NCBI GenBank assembly: GCA_018266255.1
Contig: JAFEAT010000007.1
Location: forward strand, 62,001 to 126,000
Reading direction: 5' to 3'
Length of the DNA: 64,000 nucleotides
DNA from: Cyanobacteria bacterium SZAS-4
Lineage (GTDB): Bacteria; Cyanobacteriota; Vampirovibrionia; Obscuribacterales; Obscuribacteraceae
Shown: one piece after another, positions 34,918 to 43,941 of the stretch
How positions within the stretch are numbered: position 1 is the stretch's first letter
Layout of the letters: each line of letters starts with the position of its first letter
Notes under the pieces: generated by a model
Told to the model about the DNA's origin: nothing
What the model saw: only the letters and a program-made list of their open reading frames with translations
Database searches by the model: none
Position numbers and translations under genes: made by a program

Positions 34918-36156
34918 ATGAAACGACTGAAGCGCATCGGCTCATTAGTCTTGGCCTTTTTTGTTTGCTCATCAATGATGTATCAGCCTGCGCAAGGTCA
35001 CCGCTCGCAGCCACAGGAGATCTATCACAGAGCCTGGCAGCTAGTGCGCGACAACTACTATGAATCAAGTTTCCACAACCAAAACTGGAATGACTTGGAA
35101 CATAAATACGACAGTCAAATCAAAAGCACAGCTGATGCTCACAAATACATCAAAGCGATGCTCGAAACACTCAACGACCCATACACACGTTTTCTAGACC
35201 CACGCGCGTTCCAGGACGAAAACGACGCAATTGACGCTCGCATCGTCGGAATCGGCATTAACCTTCAACAGTCCAAAGACCAGAAGAAGTTGATCGTCAC
35301 CAGAACAATTGAAGATGGTCCAGCAGAAACAGCCGGAGTGCGCTCGGGTGACGAAATTATCGCCATCGATGGAATCTCAGCAGTCGGCATGACACCTGAA
35401 CAAGCAGCTGAACACATTCGTGGTAAAGCAGGCAGCATCGTCAACATCGGTGTTCGTCACGGTGAAGCGACTAAGACAGTCACAATCACCAGACAGGAAA
35501 TCGCTATCCACGCCGTTTCATCTAAAGTTCTCGATAACGGAATCGGTTACATCCAACTCTCAACATTCATCTCTAATGATGCATCGAGAGAATTCAGAGC
35601 TGCGTTGCAGAAACTCTCCACCACCGATGGTTTGATTCTCGACCTCAGAGACAACCCAGGCGGATTGCTCTCGAACGCTCTCGAAATTGCAGACATGTTG
35701 CTCGAGAGCGGTGCCATCGTCAGCACCATCAGCAGACACGGACGCCACACAGACCTCGCTTCCGGTGACCCAGTCACACATCAACCAATCGTCGTGCTCG
35801 TCGATGACGAAAGCGCTTCTGCCAGCGAAATCCTCGCAGCAGCTCTGCAAGACAACGGACGCGGCACACTGATCGGAACCCACACATACGGCAAAGGCTT
35901 GGTTCAGGAAATCAATCGTCTACCAGGCGGCGCCGCAGTTCACATCACAGTTTCGAGATACCTGACACCAGGCGGATCTGATATCAACAAAGTTGGAGTC
36001 ATCCCAGACATCAATGTTTCCAACAAAGAAGAGCAGGTCAAAACAGCGATGACTTACCTCAAGGAAAAGATTGCCAGCCTGAAGCCAAGCCGCATGTCGC
36101 AGAAACCAGTGCGCACAAGCAGCCTGACACATGCACCAGCGATCGCTGGAAGATAA
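34918..36156 (+). CDS. C-terminal processing protease (S41, CtpA type)
   Basis: The exported serine protease has a signal peptide (IGSLVLAFFVCSSMMYQPAQG), a PDZ domain at about 95-180 (VRSGDEIIAIDGISAVGMT), and the S41 catalytic core. The nucleophile Ser is in DDESASASEIL and the catalytic Lys in HTYGKGLVQE, with DLRDNPGG before them. ATG 34918 is preferred to GTG 34909. Such enzymes trim periplasmic or wall-associated proteins. A rho-independent-type hairpin follows the gene, so it is probably monocistronic. Confidence 0.93.
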   Translation: MKRLKRIGSLVLAFFVCSSMMYQPAQGHRSQPQEIYHRAWQLVRDNYYESSFHNQNWNDLEHKYDSQIKSTADAHKYIKAMLETLNDPYTRFLDPRAFQDENDAIDARIVGIGINLQQSKDQKKLIVTRTIEDGPAETAGVRSGDEIIAIDGISAVGMTPEQAAEHIRGKAGSIVNIGVRHGEATKTVTITRQEIAIHAVSSKVLDNGIGYIQLSTFISNDASREFRAALQKLSTTDGLILDLRDNPGGLLSNALEIADMLLESGAIVSTISRHGRHTDLASGDPVTHQPIVVLVDDESASASEILAAALQDNGRGTLIGTHTYGKGLVQEINRLPGGAAVHITVSRYLTPGGSDINKVGVIPDINVSNKEEQVKTAMTYLKEKIASLKPSRMSQKPVRTSSLTHAPAIAGR

Positions 36157-36181
36157 GTCGAAGGACTCACGAAGTTTGGAA

Positions 36182-36208
36182 AGGGCGCAGCGAAAGCGGC
36201 GCTCTTTT
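36182..36208 (+). terminator. Terminator after the S41 protease gene
   Basis: AGGGCGC and GCGCTCT form a stem (with one G-T pair) around AGCGAAAGCG, which can itself pair, and the stem is followed by TTTTCGTTTT. It lies 26 bases after the stop codon. Confidence 0.7.
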
Positions 36209-36299
36209 CGTTTTGAAGCGCTCTTTTGTTTTAAAAACGTCGCTTGGCGGCCTTACGAGCCGGTGCTTAAATTGATGCATTTTCTTTCGAGCGCTAATA

Positions 36300-37475
36300 C
36301 TAAAAGAGTTTGATCGCGTAAAGAACCGCTCCAAGACACAACAGTATGGGAGTGACCGAGGCAAGAACTAAACCCACGGTTTTGCCTTCGACAACTTTTC
36401 TCAAGCTGAGTATTCGTTTTTCAAAAAACTCCCAGCTGATCGCGCCGACTAAGACAGACACAGCAACGTTGATTGCGAAGGTCACTGGCACGAAATGAGC
36501 CAATCCGTATTTGTCCATCAACCAATATGTGACCAGGGAGATTGGCATCTGCACAAGGTAAACACCGTAACTGATTTTTCCAACGTAGGCTATCGAATTC
36601 ATTTGGGAAAAATTTTTGCCTCTGGTTACTGCGAGCCAGATGATCAACGCGAAGGCAATTGAGCAAAGCGGACCGTATGGACACAATCGAGCGAGCATGG
36701 AAACACCGAACAACGCACTCGAAATTACCAAAATGATGCCAGTGTGAAATCGGTTCAAAATATTGCTTGCTCGCGCAATGTTTAGAGCAAGAAGCGTTCC
36801 CGTAATCAGTGCAATGAACGCCGCATTGCAATAGTGAGGATCTCCCGAACCAAGCAATGCGAATGGCATCAGCAGAAGTGCGAACGCGGCGAGGACAATC
36901 TGCCGTAGGGCAGTAGATGTTGCTGTTATCAACAGGAGAGGAAGTAGGCAGTAGAACTGCTCCTCGATTGAAATACTCCAGAGATGATTTATGCCAATAC
37001 CATCGCCCAGGTTATGCGTGAAAGTGGCGTAAGCAGGAAGCTCGCTTAACGTTTTCATCACTACTTCTATATGGTTTTTCAAAAACGAACCAGAATTAAG
37101 TAGTACCGCGCATGGTATCAATACAGCAAAATAAGCTGGAACGATTCGCAGACATCGACGTTGCAAAAACTTGGAAAGATTTATTCGTCCGTCTGCAAAC
37201 TCGTCTTTGAGCAGAATCGATGTAATCAGATAGCCGCTAAGCACACAAAACAAACCCACACCGTATGCGCCGATCGTCCAGTTGCCCGGTGTCGTGAATT
37301 TTTGCGTATGGCTGAGAATTACGAGGAGACAGGCTATGGCTCGCAAGCAATCTAGCGATTGAATGCGCGAGGATGCATCGTGGGCAGACAAATCAGTTGT
37401 CGGCGAAACGTGACTTGGCTCTGTGGGTCGTTCTTCGTTCGCCGCAGGCATGTTGTGGGATCTCAAAGCGGCCAA
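36300..37475 (-). CDS. Acyltransferase family 3 membrane protein (OafA/YrhL type)
   Basis: The 391-residue polytopic protein matches membrane acyltransferases that modify surface sugars. The signature His is in VILSHTQKF after SLDCLRAIACLLV, followed by GAYGVGLFCVLSGYLIT and the FLQRRCLRIVPAYF motif, with about ten hydrophobic segments. A cytoplasmic N-terminal extension of about 40 residues is polar. The start is TTG 37475 or ATG 37451. No polysaccharide genes are adjacent, so the acceptor is unknown. Confidence 0.9.
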   Translation of the reverse strand: MAALRSHNMPAANEERPTEPSHVSPTTDLSAHDASSRIQSLDCLRAIACLLVILSHTQKFTTPGNWTIGAYGVGLFCVLSGYLITSILLKDEFADGRINLSKFLQRRCLRIVPAYFAVLIPCAVLLNSGSFLKNHIEVVMKTLSELPAYATFTHNLGDGIGINHLWSISIEEQFYCLLPLLLITATSTALRQIVLAAFALLLMPFALLGSGDPHYCNAAFIALITGTLLALNIARASNILNRFHTGIILVISSALFGVSMLARLCPYGPLCSIAFALIIWLAVTRGKNFSQMNSIAYVGKISYGVYLVQMPISLVTYWLMDKYGLAHFVPVTFAINVAVSVLVGAISWEFFEKRILSLRKVVEGKTVGLVLASVTPILLCLGAVLYAIKLF

Positions 37476-37584
37476 TTCTAGCAGATGATTTCTGCTCCGC
37501 GGTTTTCAAGAGGAGTCTAAACACGTCGGTTATCAAACGAACAACTATAATGGAAATGACGCTTCGCCACAGGCGGATTGAGCT

Positions 37585-38220
37585 ATGAATAACAACGAAA
37601 ACGAGATGGAGCAAAAAGACAATTCTGCACCACTAAGATCTCGTCGTACTGTCCTCAAGATCTTAGCCGGCGCACCGCTCTTCATCACCTTTGGTTTAGT
37701 GGCATCACCATTGATGCGATTTCTAAAACCGACGATGAAACCCGAAAACTTCTTTCAAGAGCCTGATTTGCCAACTGCCGATCGTCCGCCCTTGTTCAAC
37801 ATAAGTGAGTTTCCAGATGCCTTCTTTTGGTTACCGTTTAGTTTTCCAATGAAGTACCTGGTATTTAACCCTGAACAACACGAAATTCGCCAAATACCAG
37901 GTCTGCTTGTAAAACTTCAGACGAATGAAGTCGTGGCTTATAGTCGGATTTGCCCAAAACAAAGAAGCCATATATTGAGCTATCTTGACGTTCGCCCTAT
38001 GCTTCCAGGTTGCGGATGCGCAGACAAAAGTTGTCTAGGCGCCTGCATCGGTTATGCCAAGGGTCCAGTGCTGCTGTGTCCACACGGCTGCGGCATCTTC
38101 GATGTCAGCGACAACGGACGTGTACTTAAGGGTTCTACACGTCCACCGCGTCAATTTGCTGTCGATCGAAGTGTCGATTGGATTACGATCACCGGTCTCA
38201 AAGAACCGGTCATTGTCTAA
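37585..38220 (+). CDS. Rieske-like anchored protein with non-standard ligands
   Basis: The 211-residue protein has a Tat-like N-terminus (SRRTVLK at 19-25) and one membrane anchor (ILAGAPLFITFGLVASPLM). Its C-terminal part has the layout of a Rieske 2Fe-2S domain, ending CPHGCGIFDVSDNGRVLKG. However, the ligand pattern is not C-x-H plus C-x-x-H. The first site reads CPKQ (Cys123, no His), the second CPHGC (Cys165, His167, Cys169), and a Cys-rich insertion, GCGCADKSCLGAC (142-154), lies between. It may bind a different cluster or none. It is followed after 18 bases by a disrupted membrane-protein gene. Confidence 0.7.
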   Translation: MNNNENEMEQKDNSAPLRSRRTVLKILAGAPLFITFGLVASPLMRFLKPTMKPENFFQEPDLPTADRPPLFNISEFPDAFFWLPFSFPMKYLVFNPEQHEIRQIPGLLVKLQTNEVVAYSRICPKQRSHILSYLDVRPMLPGCGCADKSCLGACIGYAKGPVLLCPHGCGIFDVSDNGRVLKGSTRPPRQFAVDRSVDWITITGLKEPVIV

Positions 38221-38238
38221 GATTTCAGCGGACCACTG

Positions 38239-38684
38239 ATGCAAAAAAGATACATCATCGCGGCGGTTATAGGGGAGTAATTGGCTTCTACGGACAATTC
38301 GCTTTCGACAATCTTATGCTGCATCCAGTTTATAAAAACTCGGCTGGAGACTGCGAATGGGTGCCTTCTACCCAGTCACAGTTTGTCTTTCTGGCAAGCG
38401 GCAACATCAACTGCTGCGTTGCAAGAGCCGTGCCAAATAATGAATTCTACGCTCGCGGTCGAGAACTGGTTTATCAGCAGATGCTGATTCTTTGGGTAAG
38501 AGATCGCGCAGAGCTAGCAGGGCGAACAGCGATTCTGACTGCGTTCTGGTTCGCGCTGGTCTTTCTTGCAGCAGATCAACTGACAAAATTTATGGATAAA
38601 AAACGCGAGTCAATAAAACTTGATGACTGCAGAGCGCAGCTCAAGGCACCATATTCGGTGCCGGAATTAAGATGTAGGAAATAA
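38239..38684 (+). pseudogene. Frameshifted small membrane protein gene
   Basis: ATG 38239 opens a frame reading MQKRYIIAAVIGE that stops at 38280. In another frame the sequence continues VIGFYGQFAFDNLMLHPVYK to 38684. Joining them near 38274-38277 gives one protein of about 148 residues with an N-terminal membrane segment (YIIAAVIGVIGFYGQFAF) and a second at the C-terminus (TAILTAFWFALVFLAADQL). The length from ATG to stop is one base short of a multiple of three. It could be a real lesion, a sequencing error or programmed slippage at the GGGG run; alternatively translation may simply start at ATG 38316. The far end contains a GGCACC/GGTGCC hairpin. Confidence 0.5.
38645..38662. repeat. Small hairpin GGCACC-N6-GGTGCC
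   Basis: A six-base perfect stem with a six-base loop (ATATTC). It is the reverse complement of the copy at 5968-5983, loop included. It lies inside the last codons of the frameshifted gene. Confidence 0.5.
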
Positions 38685-38687
38685 GCG

Positions 38688-39146
38688 TTACCTGTTGTTT
38701 CCGCAATATCTTTCAAGCATGGGTTTATCGTTGGGGTTCAATTCCGCGGGCAAAGAGTCGAGAGCAAAGAACTTCAGCTTCGTTCCTTCTTTCCCGTCTG
38801 GCTCAAGCTTTCCGATATAGTCTTTGGAACGAAAGGCGATAGAAACGTTGTGAACAACATCGCCGTTTGGACAGGTATACACATGGTCGCGTCCAGAGAA
38901 AGCAGCAAAAAACTCAAGTGATAGCAGTGCCAAGCCTGTTTCTTCCAATACTTCTCTTCGCGCGCAATCTTCAAGCGACTCATCTAATTCCAGAGAGCCG
39001 CCTGGTAATCCCCAGGTTCCATTGTCGGTTCGCCCCTGTAGCAGTATGTGTCCATCAGCGTTTTCGATAAAAACGCACGCGCCAGTTACGATCAGGGGAC
39101 GGTTTCCGACCGTTTTTCTCAGTTCACTGATATAGCCGTTCACCAA
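38688..39146 (-). CDS. Nudix hydrolase
   Basis: The 152-residue protein has a complete Nudix box (G-x5-E-x7-REUxEExGU): GGSLELDE, then REVLEETGL, at about residues 49-72. The preceding VTGACVFIENADGHILLQGR is typical of the fold. Nudix enzymes hydrolyse nucleoside diphosphates linked to another moiety. The substrate cannot be deduced. The start is TTG 39146 or GTG 39143, without a strong ribosome binding site. It converges on the frameshifted gene with a three-base gap. Confidence 0.92.
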   Translation of the reverse strand: MVNGYISELRKTVGNRPLIVTGACVFIENADGHILLQGRTDNGTWGLPGGSLELDESLEDCARREVLEETGLALLSLEFFAAFSGRDHVYTCPNGDVVHNVSIAFRSKDYIGKLEPDGKEGTKLKFFALDSLPAELNPNDKPMLERYCGNNR

Positions 39147-39316
39147 ATGAGACCCACGCGCGAGTTTCTGTCATAGTCTAAATTCCAGTGTGGCATACAA
39201 CCAAGTCGACAAATTGTGCAAAATCCAGGCAAAATTGCCGATTTTTCCGAGAATTTAGTTGCTTGAAAACCAAAAACGGCCACATAATGAGGATTACATT
39301 CATTTGGAGTATATAG

Positions 39317-40327
39317 ATGGAACGTTTTCCGAAACTGGAATCGTTAAGAACCCGTCTTTGCCTCGCCCTCATCGCGGCGGTTAGTAGCACGCAGCTGGCT
39401 TTAGCAGACTCGAACGCACCACCGGGGTCGCAAATTTTACCGGGCGTCTATCAAGGCACTCCGGTGATTGCCCAACAAAGTGGGTGGCCGAATCAGGCGC
39501 CACAGTGGCAATCGAACCCCGGCAGCACTTCCTCGATGCCGGCGCCACCACCGACAAATCCAAATTACCAGGCACAACCAATTCTTCCGTCGAATGACCC
39601 GAATCCTTATGGAACTTCGGTGCCCTCGCAACAGCCACAGGCTCCGATGCAGGGATACACTCAGTTTCAGCAGCAACAGCCGCAGATTCAGCCAGGTCAA
39701 TTACAGGGATATCCAGTCAGTCAACAGGCGCCTGGTTTAGTACCGCAGCAACAGGGATATGGCGCTCCGCAATATCCCGCTCAAGGTTATCCGCCACAGC
39801 AGCAGCAATATGCGCCACAGCAAACTGACGCGAACGCGCAGCTTGGGCAGGTGCAGCAACAATCATCGGCACCTGCATCACCGCCGGGATGGATGGCTGA
39901 TTATCCGACCGCAAATGATTCGAGCAACAATATGGCATCGCAAGTGCCGATGGATACTGCTCAGCCTGCAAAACCAGGCATGGGCTCTATGATAGGAAAA
40001 GCACTCGGGGGAGTTGCGAAAATGGCCGGGCCAATGGCAGGAATGGGAGTAGCAGGCATGGCTGCAGCGACTATGGGCCGGAGCATGATGGGTCCTATGG
40101 GTATGGGCGGCATGGGCATGGGTATGGGCGGAATGGGCATGCCGATGGGCATGGGCGGAATGGGAATGGGCGGCATGGGTTACGGAATGCCGATGGGTAT
40201 GGGAATGGGCATGCCGATGGGCATGGGCATGGGCGGCATGGGAATGCCCATGGGCGGTATGGGAATGGGTCAGAATATGATGATGAACTCCGTTCTCAAT
40301 CAAGGATTACGAATGTTACAGCGTTAG
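39317..40327 (+). CDS. Exported Gln/Pro-rich protein with Met-Gly repeat tail
   Basis: The 336-residue protein has a signal peptide (LCLALIAAVSSTQLALA), a disordered Gln/Pro/Ser/Tyr-rich half (for example QFQQQQPQIQPGQLQGYP), a short hydrophobic Ala/Gly stretch (ALGGVAKMAGPMAGMGVAGM) and a tail at about 255-320 made of Met, Gly and Pro (MGMGGMGMGMGGMG). GGAG lies seven bases before the ATG. The hydrophobic Met-Gly tail might bind metals or associate with membranes. Those are guesses. The next gene starts 28 bases later and is another exported repeat protein. Confidence 0.75.
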   Translation: MERFPKLESLRTRLCLALIAAVSSTQLALADSNAPPGSQILPGVYQGTPVIAQQSGWPNQAPQWQSNPGSTSSMPAPPPTNPNYQAQPILPSNDPNPYGTSVPSQQPQAPMQGYTQFQQQQPQIQPGQLQGYPVSQQAPGLVPQQQGYGAPQYPAQGYPPQQQQYAPQQTDANAQLGQVQQQSSAPASPPGWMADYPTANDSSNNMASQVPMDTAQPAKPGMGSMIGKALGGVAKMAGPMAGMGVAGMAAATMGRSMMGPMGMGGMGMGMGGMGMPMGMGGMGMGGMGYGMPMGMGMGMPMGMGMGGMGMPMGGMGMGQNMMMNSVLNQGLRMLQR

Positions 40328-40355
40328 AGTTTAGGTTCACGTTTTAAGGGTTTCG

Positions 40356-42131
40356 ATGATGTTCACTTACCATAGAAAATTCACTGTACTCTGCGGATTT
40401 CTAGCACTCTCGAATGTGAGTCTGCCAGCCTTTTCGCAAGCTCAGGCTATCGACGGACTGACGCCGCTCGAGCTGCCAGGAACGCGAGGCGGTCCAGGTC
40501 AACCAGATTGGAAGTCAGCACCTCCGGGATCTTTCTTGCCAGGTAAATCGGCTGCCACAGCCAAACCGAAAGCGGCTTCCACACCTGCCGCAACCGCAAA
40601 GCCTGCTGCCAAACCAGCTGCAACCGCCGCAGCCAAACCTGCTGCAACTGCCGCGAAAGCGACACCAGCAAAAACGGCTGCTACCAAATCTGGTGCACCT
40701 GCGCTGAAAGCTGAAACGCCACAGTCGCAAACACCGATGACATACCCTCCTTATCAAGGTCAATGGCCGGCACAAAGTCCACAAGGACAGCCACAACAAC
40801 AAGCCCAATGGCCTGCGCAAAATCCTCAGCAACAACCACAACAATCCGGATGGCAACAGCCGCAGCAAGCTGCACAGCAACAGATGCCACAACAAGGTCA
40901 ATCTGATTGGCAGCAACCAGCTGGATCATCGACACCGACTCAATCGGGATGGCAACAACCAGCGACATCTTCTACTCCAACACAATCAGGATGGCAACAG
41001 CCAGCGACTGCAGCATCAAGTGGTGGCGGCGGAATCCATCAATCTGAATGGCAAACTCCAGCGTCAACATCATCATCGAGCGGTGGTGGCATTCATCAAT
41101 CTGAATGGCAAACTCCAGCTGGCACCAGTAGTGGTAGCGGTCTCACTCAATCAGGTTGGCAGACGCCTAACATTGACACGAGCAATATCGCCGATTCTGG
41201 TAAAAAATCAAAAGGTAAGCATTCGAAAAATAATGCAGCAACGTCTAGCGGGCCAATCGGAAACGTAGGCACCGGCAACAATTGGTCGACACTACAATCT
41301 CCGAAGATTACACAGTCTGATTGGCAAACACCTGGTCAATCATCCACACCAACACAATCGGGCTGGCAGACTCCAGGTCAGTCATCCGCACCAACACAAT
41401 CTGGGTGGCAGCAGCCACAGCAATCTGCACAACAGCAGATGCCGCAGCAAGGACAATCTGACTGGCAACAACCAGCTCAGAGTCAACAGCAGCCAACTCA
41501 ATCGACGTGGCAGCAACCTGCGCAACAACAGCCAGTTCAACAGCAACCAATGCAAAGTTCTCCAACTCAATCAGGTTGGCAAACTCCGCAAACTAGCTCC
41601 ACTGGTCAATCTGATTGGCAACAACCTGGAAGCACAGGCACCACCACTGGTTCCACACCACTACTTGGCGAAGTCTTGCAGCAAGAGCAACGTGGTGGCA
41701 CACCGCCACCAGCCAACACGATGGCACCGATGGGAACCGGCTCACCAGCAGTGCCTATGTCACCAGCTAGTGTGATTGGTGGCGCGATGGGTGCAGGCGC
41801 AAGTGGCACTGGTGGACCAGCGATTCAGCTACCAGGCTTGCCACCAATCGACGCTGCACAAGCAGCAGGAGCTATGCAGTTCTTAATGCAAATCATGCCA
41901 TCAGGCGGTTCCGGCGGTGGTTTCAAAGGCGGATTCCCAACACCTAATAGTGGTGGCGGAGGACAAGTCTTCATGAACCGCGGCGGCGGCAAGGGTCCGA
42001 ACGTGGTGAGCAGAACAGCGAACTACGCCGGTAAAGTGACGGAAGGCGCCACTCGACGAGCTATCAACGTAGGCGTCAACGGAGCCGTAAACCGCACTCT
42101 GTATCAAGGTCTTTCAAAGATCCGATTCTAA
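40356..42131 (+). CDS. Exported protein with 14 QS-x-WQ repeats
   Basis: The 591-residue protein has a signal peptide (FLALSNVSLPAFSQA), an Ala/Lys/Pro-rich stretch resembling histone-like or TonB linkers (about 60-125), and then about 14 copies of a degenerate unit, T/G-Q-S-G/D/E-W-Q-Q/T-P, between about 165 and 445. The C-terminal part is Gly/Pro-rich and ends in a basic segment (ARRAINVGVNGAVNRTLYQGL). AAGGG precedes the ATG. A Trp in every repeat suggests stacking or sugar contact, but no family is recognised. Probably co-transcribed with the preceding Met-Gly gene. Confidence 0.75.
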   Translation: MMFTYHRKFTVLCGFLALSNVSLPAFSQAQAIDGLTPLELPGTRGGPGQPDWKSAPPGSFLPGKSAATAKPKAASTPAATAKPAAKPAATAAAKPAATAAKATPAKTAATKSGAPALKAETPQSQTPMTYPPYQGQWPAQSPQGQPQQQAQWPAQNPQQQPQQSGWQQPQQAAQQQMPQQGQSDWQQPAGSSTPTQSGWQQPATSSTPTQSGWQQPATAASSGGGGIHQSEWQTPASTSSSSGGGIHQSEWQTPAGTSSGSGLTQSGWQTPNIDTSNIADSGKKSKGKHSKNNAATSSGPIGNVGTGNNWSTLQSPKITQSDWQTPGQSSTPTQSGWQTPGQSSAPTQSGWQQPQQSAQQQMPQQGQSDWQQPAQSQQQPTQSTWQQPAQQQPVQQQPMQSSPTQSGWQTPQTSSTGQSDWQQPGSTGTTTGSTPLLGEVLQQEQRGGTPPPANTMAPMGTGSPAVPMSPASVIGGAMGAGASGTGGPAIQLPGLPPIDAAQAAGAMQFLMQIMPSGGSGGGFKGGFPTPNSGGGGQVFMNRGGGKGPNVVSRTANYAGKVTEGATRRAINVGVNGAVNRTLYQGLSKIRF

Positions 42132-42167
42132 CCTACATCTGCTACACGGCGGATGCCCGCACTAAAA

Positions 42168-42196
42168 GGCTGTGCCAGCAGAAGCATGACACAGCC
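42168..42196. terminator. Hairpin between convergent genes
   Basis: GGCTGTG at 42168-42174 and CACAGCC at 42190-42196 pair around a 15-base loop, flanked by AAAA on the left and CTTA on the right. Its place between two convergent stop codons suggests a shared terminator. Confidence 0.55.
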
Positions 42197-42219
42197 CTTA
42201 GATATTATTCGCAAATTCC

Positions 42220-43701
42220 TTATGGAGTCGGGGGTTGCTCTGGTGGTGGTGGTGGTGCTTCCCCAGGTGGCGGTGGTGCATCCCCAGGTGGCGGTGGTGC
42301 ATCCCCAGGTGGCGGTGGTGCTTGTTCAGGAGGCGGCGCTGCCTGCGCTGCAAGCAGCTGATTGAGGAGCGGAAATTGATCAGGATTTTGTCGAGCTTTG
42401 TCAATGAGCTCTGGTGTCAAAACACTCTCATTCAAATTCAGCAGTCCATCGGTGCGTGCTCCAGGATTTAGAGCCTGCAGCTCTTTTGAAAGTTGCTGAA
42501 CATTTGGGTTACTGACGTTCGCATTGCCAGAAAGTCTGCTTGCCACCTTTACGTAGCCATCACCTGCAGCAGCCATTGAACTTTGTATTAGCTGGTCATC
42601 GGTCGCCTGCTGCGTGCGGTCCTGGATTTGTTGTGCTGCCTGCTGAAGCGCAAGTGCTTTGTTTTCACCAGACGTGTTTAACTTCGATATCAGGTCTGCA
42701 TTACTGGTATCACCTTTGATATCATCGTTGCCTGTCAGTCGTCCAATTTGTGCTTTATCTAAGCCCTTGTCTCCGTTCAATATACTGTTGCCGTCCTTGT
42801 CTTTAATCTCCCCATTAGAAAGTGCTTGAACAAAAGCACGGTTTGGATCATTAGCATTCTCAGGCTTGTCGAGCCAAGCTTTCATATCTTCCTGACTGAT
42901 GTTGCCGTCTCTGCCGCTCACCTGTTTCGATCCGCGTCCTTCATGAACCCGTTGCGGACCATTCTTGGCATTATCGAGAGCGTCAAAGAGCTGTGCGTTA
43001 TTTGCAAGAAGAGGGTCAAGCTGTTTTTGAATCACGAGCTGATTGTCAAATTGCGCAAGCTGTTGCTTATGCGCATCTGAATTTGGATCAAGCGACGCTA
43101 TCGAATTAGCTGTATTCGCTTCAATTTTCTTCGAAGCATCCATGGCACTGCTTCCAGAGATGTCCTTCGTACCAGTCAAACGGCCCAATTGATTTAAGTC
43201 GATGCCACTGTCACCGTTGAGAACGCTCTCGCCGTTGCTACCCTTCACTTTGCCATCCATCAAATCTTGAACGAACTGATGATTGGGGTCGTCTTTGTGC
43301 TGATCTAACCAGGCTTGCATGTCACCTTTACTAACATTGCCGTCGCGATTAGGTTCCGATTTTCGGCCACCTTGCGACACTCTGTTTGGATGCAAGCTGT
43401 TGTCTAATTCGCTGAAAAGCTGTCCGTTATTCGCAAGCAGTGGATCAAGCGCTTGCTTATTACTGACTTCGTCAATTATCTGTAGCGTAGGCAAATTGGT
43501 AGCATCAGGATTAAGCGCGCTGCGCACACCGGTGTTCGCATCTCTCCACTGAGCTGAAGCCTTGGCCGGATCTGCTTTGTATGCATCTAGATAATCAGTC
43601 GTTATTCTGGTGGATGCATCATATGAGCCGGCACCATTCTTTTTGTTCACCTCAGCGACATTTGCTTGTTCGTCATTTCGGTTGAAATTATCTGCTGTCA
43701 T
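42220..43701 (-). CDS. Duplicated EF-hand-like protein with proline-rich tail
   Basis: From ATG 43701 (AAGGAA upstream) the protein has 493 residues. Two related blocks of about 125 residues each contain LDPLLANN-x-QLF, a calcium-loop-like RDGNVS or RDGNIS followed by DM-x-AWLD, then a second Asp/Gly turn (LNGDSGID, LNGDKGLD) and GRLTG. This repeats the pattern of dockerin or EF-hand pairs, though some loop positions are not acidic. The C-terminus is Pro-rich (APPPPGDAPPPPGEAPPPP). There is no clear signal peptide. Calcium binding is a plausible inference only. Confidence 0.75.
   Translation of the reverse strand: MTADNFNRNDEQANVAEVNKKNGAGSYDASTRITTDYLDAYKADPAKASAQWRDANTGVRSALNPDATNLPTLQIIDEVSNKQALDPLLANNGQLFSELDNSLHPNRVSQGGRKSEPNRDGNVSKGDMQAWLDQHKDDPNHQFVQDLMDGKVKGSNGESVLNGDSGIDLNQLGRLTGTKDISGSSAMDASKKIEANTANSIASLDPNSDAHKQQLAQFDNQLVIQKQLDPLLANNAQLFDALDNAKNGPQRVHEGRGSKQVSGRDGNISQEDMKAWLDKPENANDPNRAFVQALSNGEIKDKDGNSILNGDKGLDKAQIGRLTGNDDIKGDTSNADLISKLNTSGENKALALQQAAQQIQDRTQQATDDQLIQSSMAAAGDGYVKVASRLSGNANVSNPNVQQLSKELQALNPGARTDGLLNLNESVLTPELIDKARQNPDQFPLLNQLLAAQAAPPPEQAPPPPGDAPPPPGDAPPPPGEAPPPPPEQPPTP
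42260..42322. repeat. Three tandem 21-bp units encoding the proline tail
   Basis: Units at 42260-42280, 42281-42301 and 42302-42322 are nearly identical and read through as seven-residue Pro/Ala/Gly/Asp blocks on the minus strand. Copy number is likely to vary between strains. Confidence 0.85.
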
Positions 43702-43895
43702 TTGTTGTTCCTTCAGAGTCGTGAGATTGCGGTCGCGGTTGCACTTCAGCGCACATCGGATTGCGTTAAGCAGTTCGATTTCATTGAGAAGCTGCAATTT
43801 ATGAGCGCAGTCTAGCTATGACTTTGGAAACCAAACCGGAATTAATTGAGAATTTCTTGGGTAAGCCCTTCATTTCAGCGCAAACCGTTCCGTAA

Positions 43896-43915
43896 GGAGG
43901 CTGAGTCCAGCCTCC
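43896..43915 (-). terminator. Hairpin after the debranching-enzyme gene
   Basis: An eight-base perfect stem (GGAGGCTG/CAGCCTCC) with a four-base loop lies 27 bases beyond the stop of the gene at 43942. No T-run follows, so it may stabilise the message rather than terminate it. Confidence 0.5.
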
Positions 43916-43941
43916 CACATACATGCGCGTAGCAGGCTAAA

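Noticed and set aside
39878..40303. Minus-strand His/Ala-rich open frame of 141 codons
   Set aside because: It is antisense to the Met-Gly repeats; ATG-GGC repeats read backwards give His/Ala/Pro runs. No independent gene signs.
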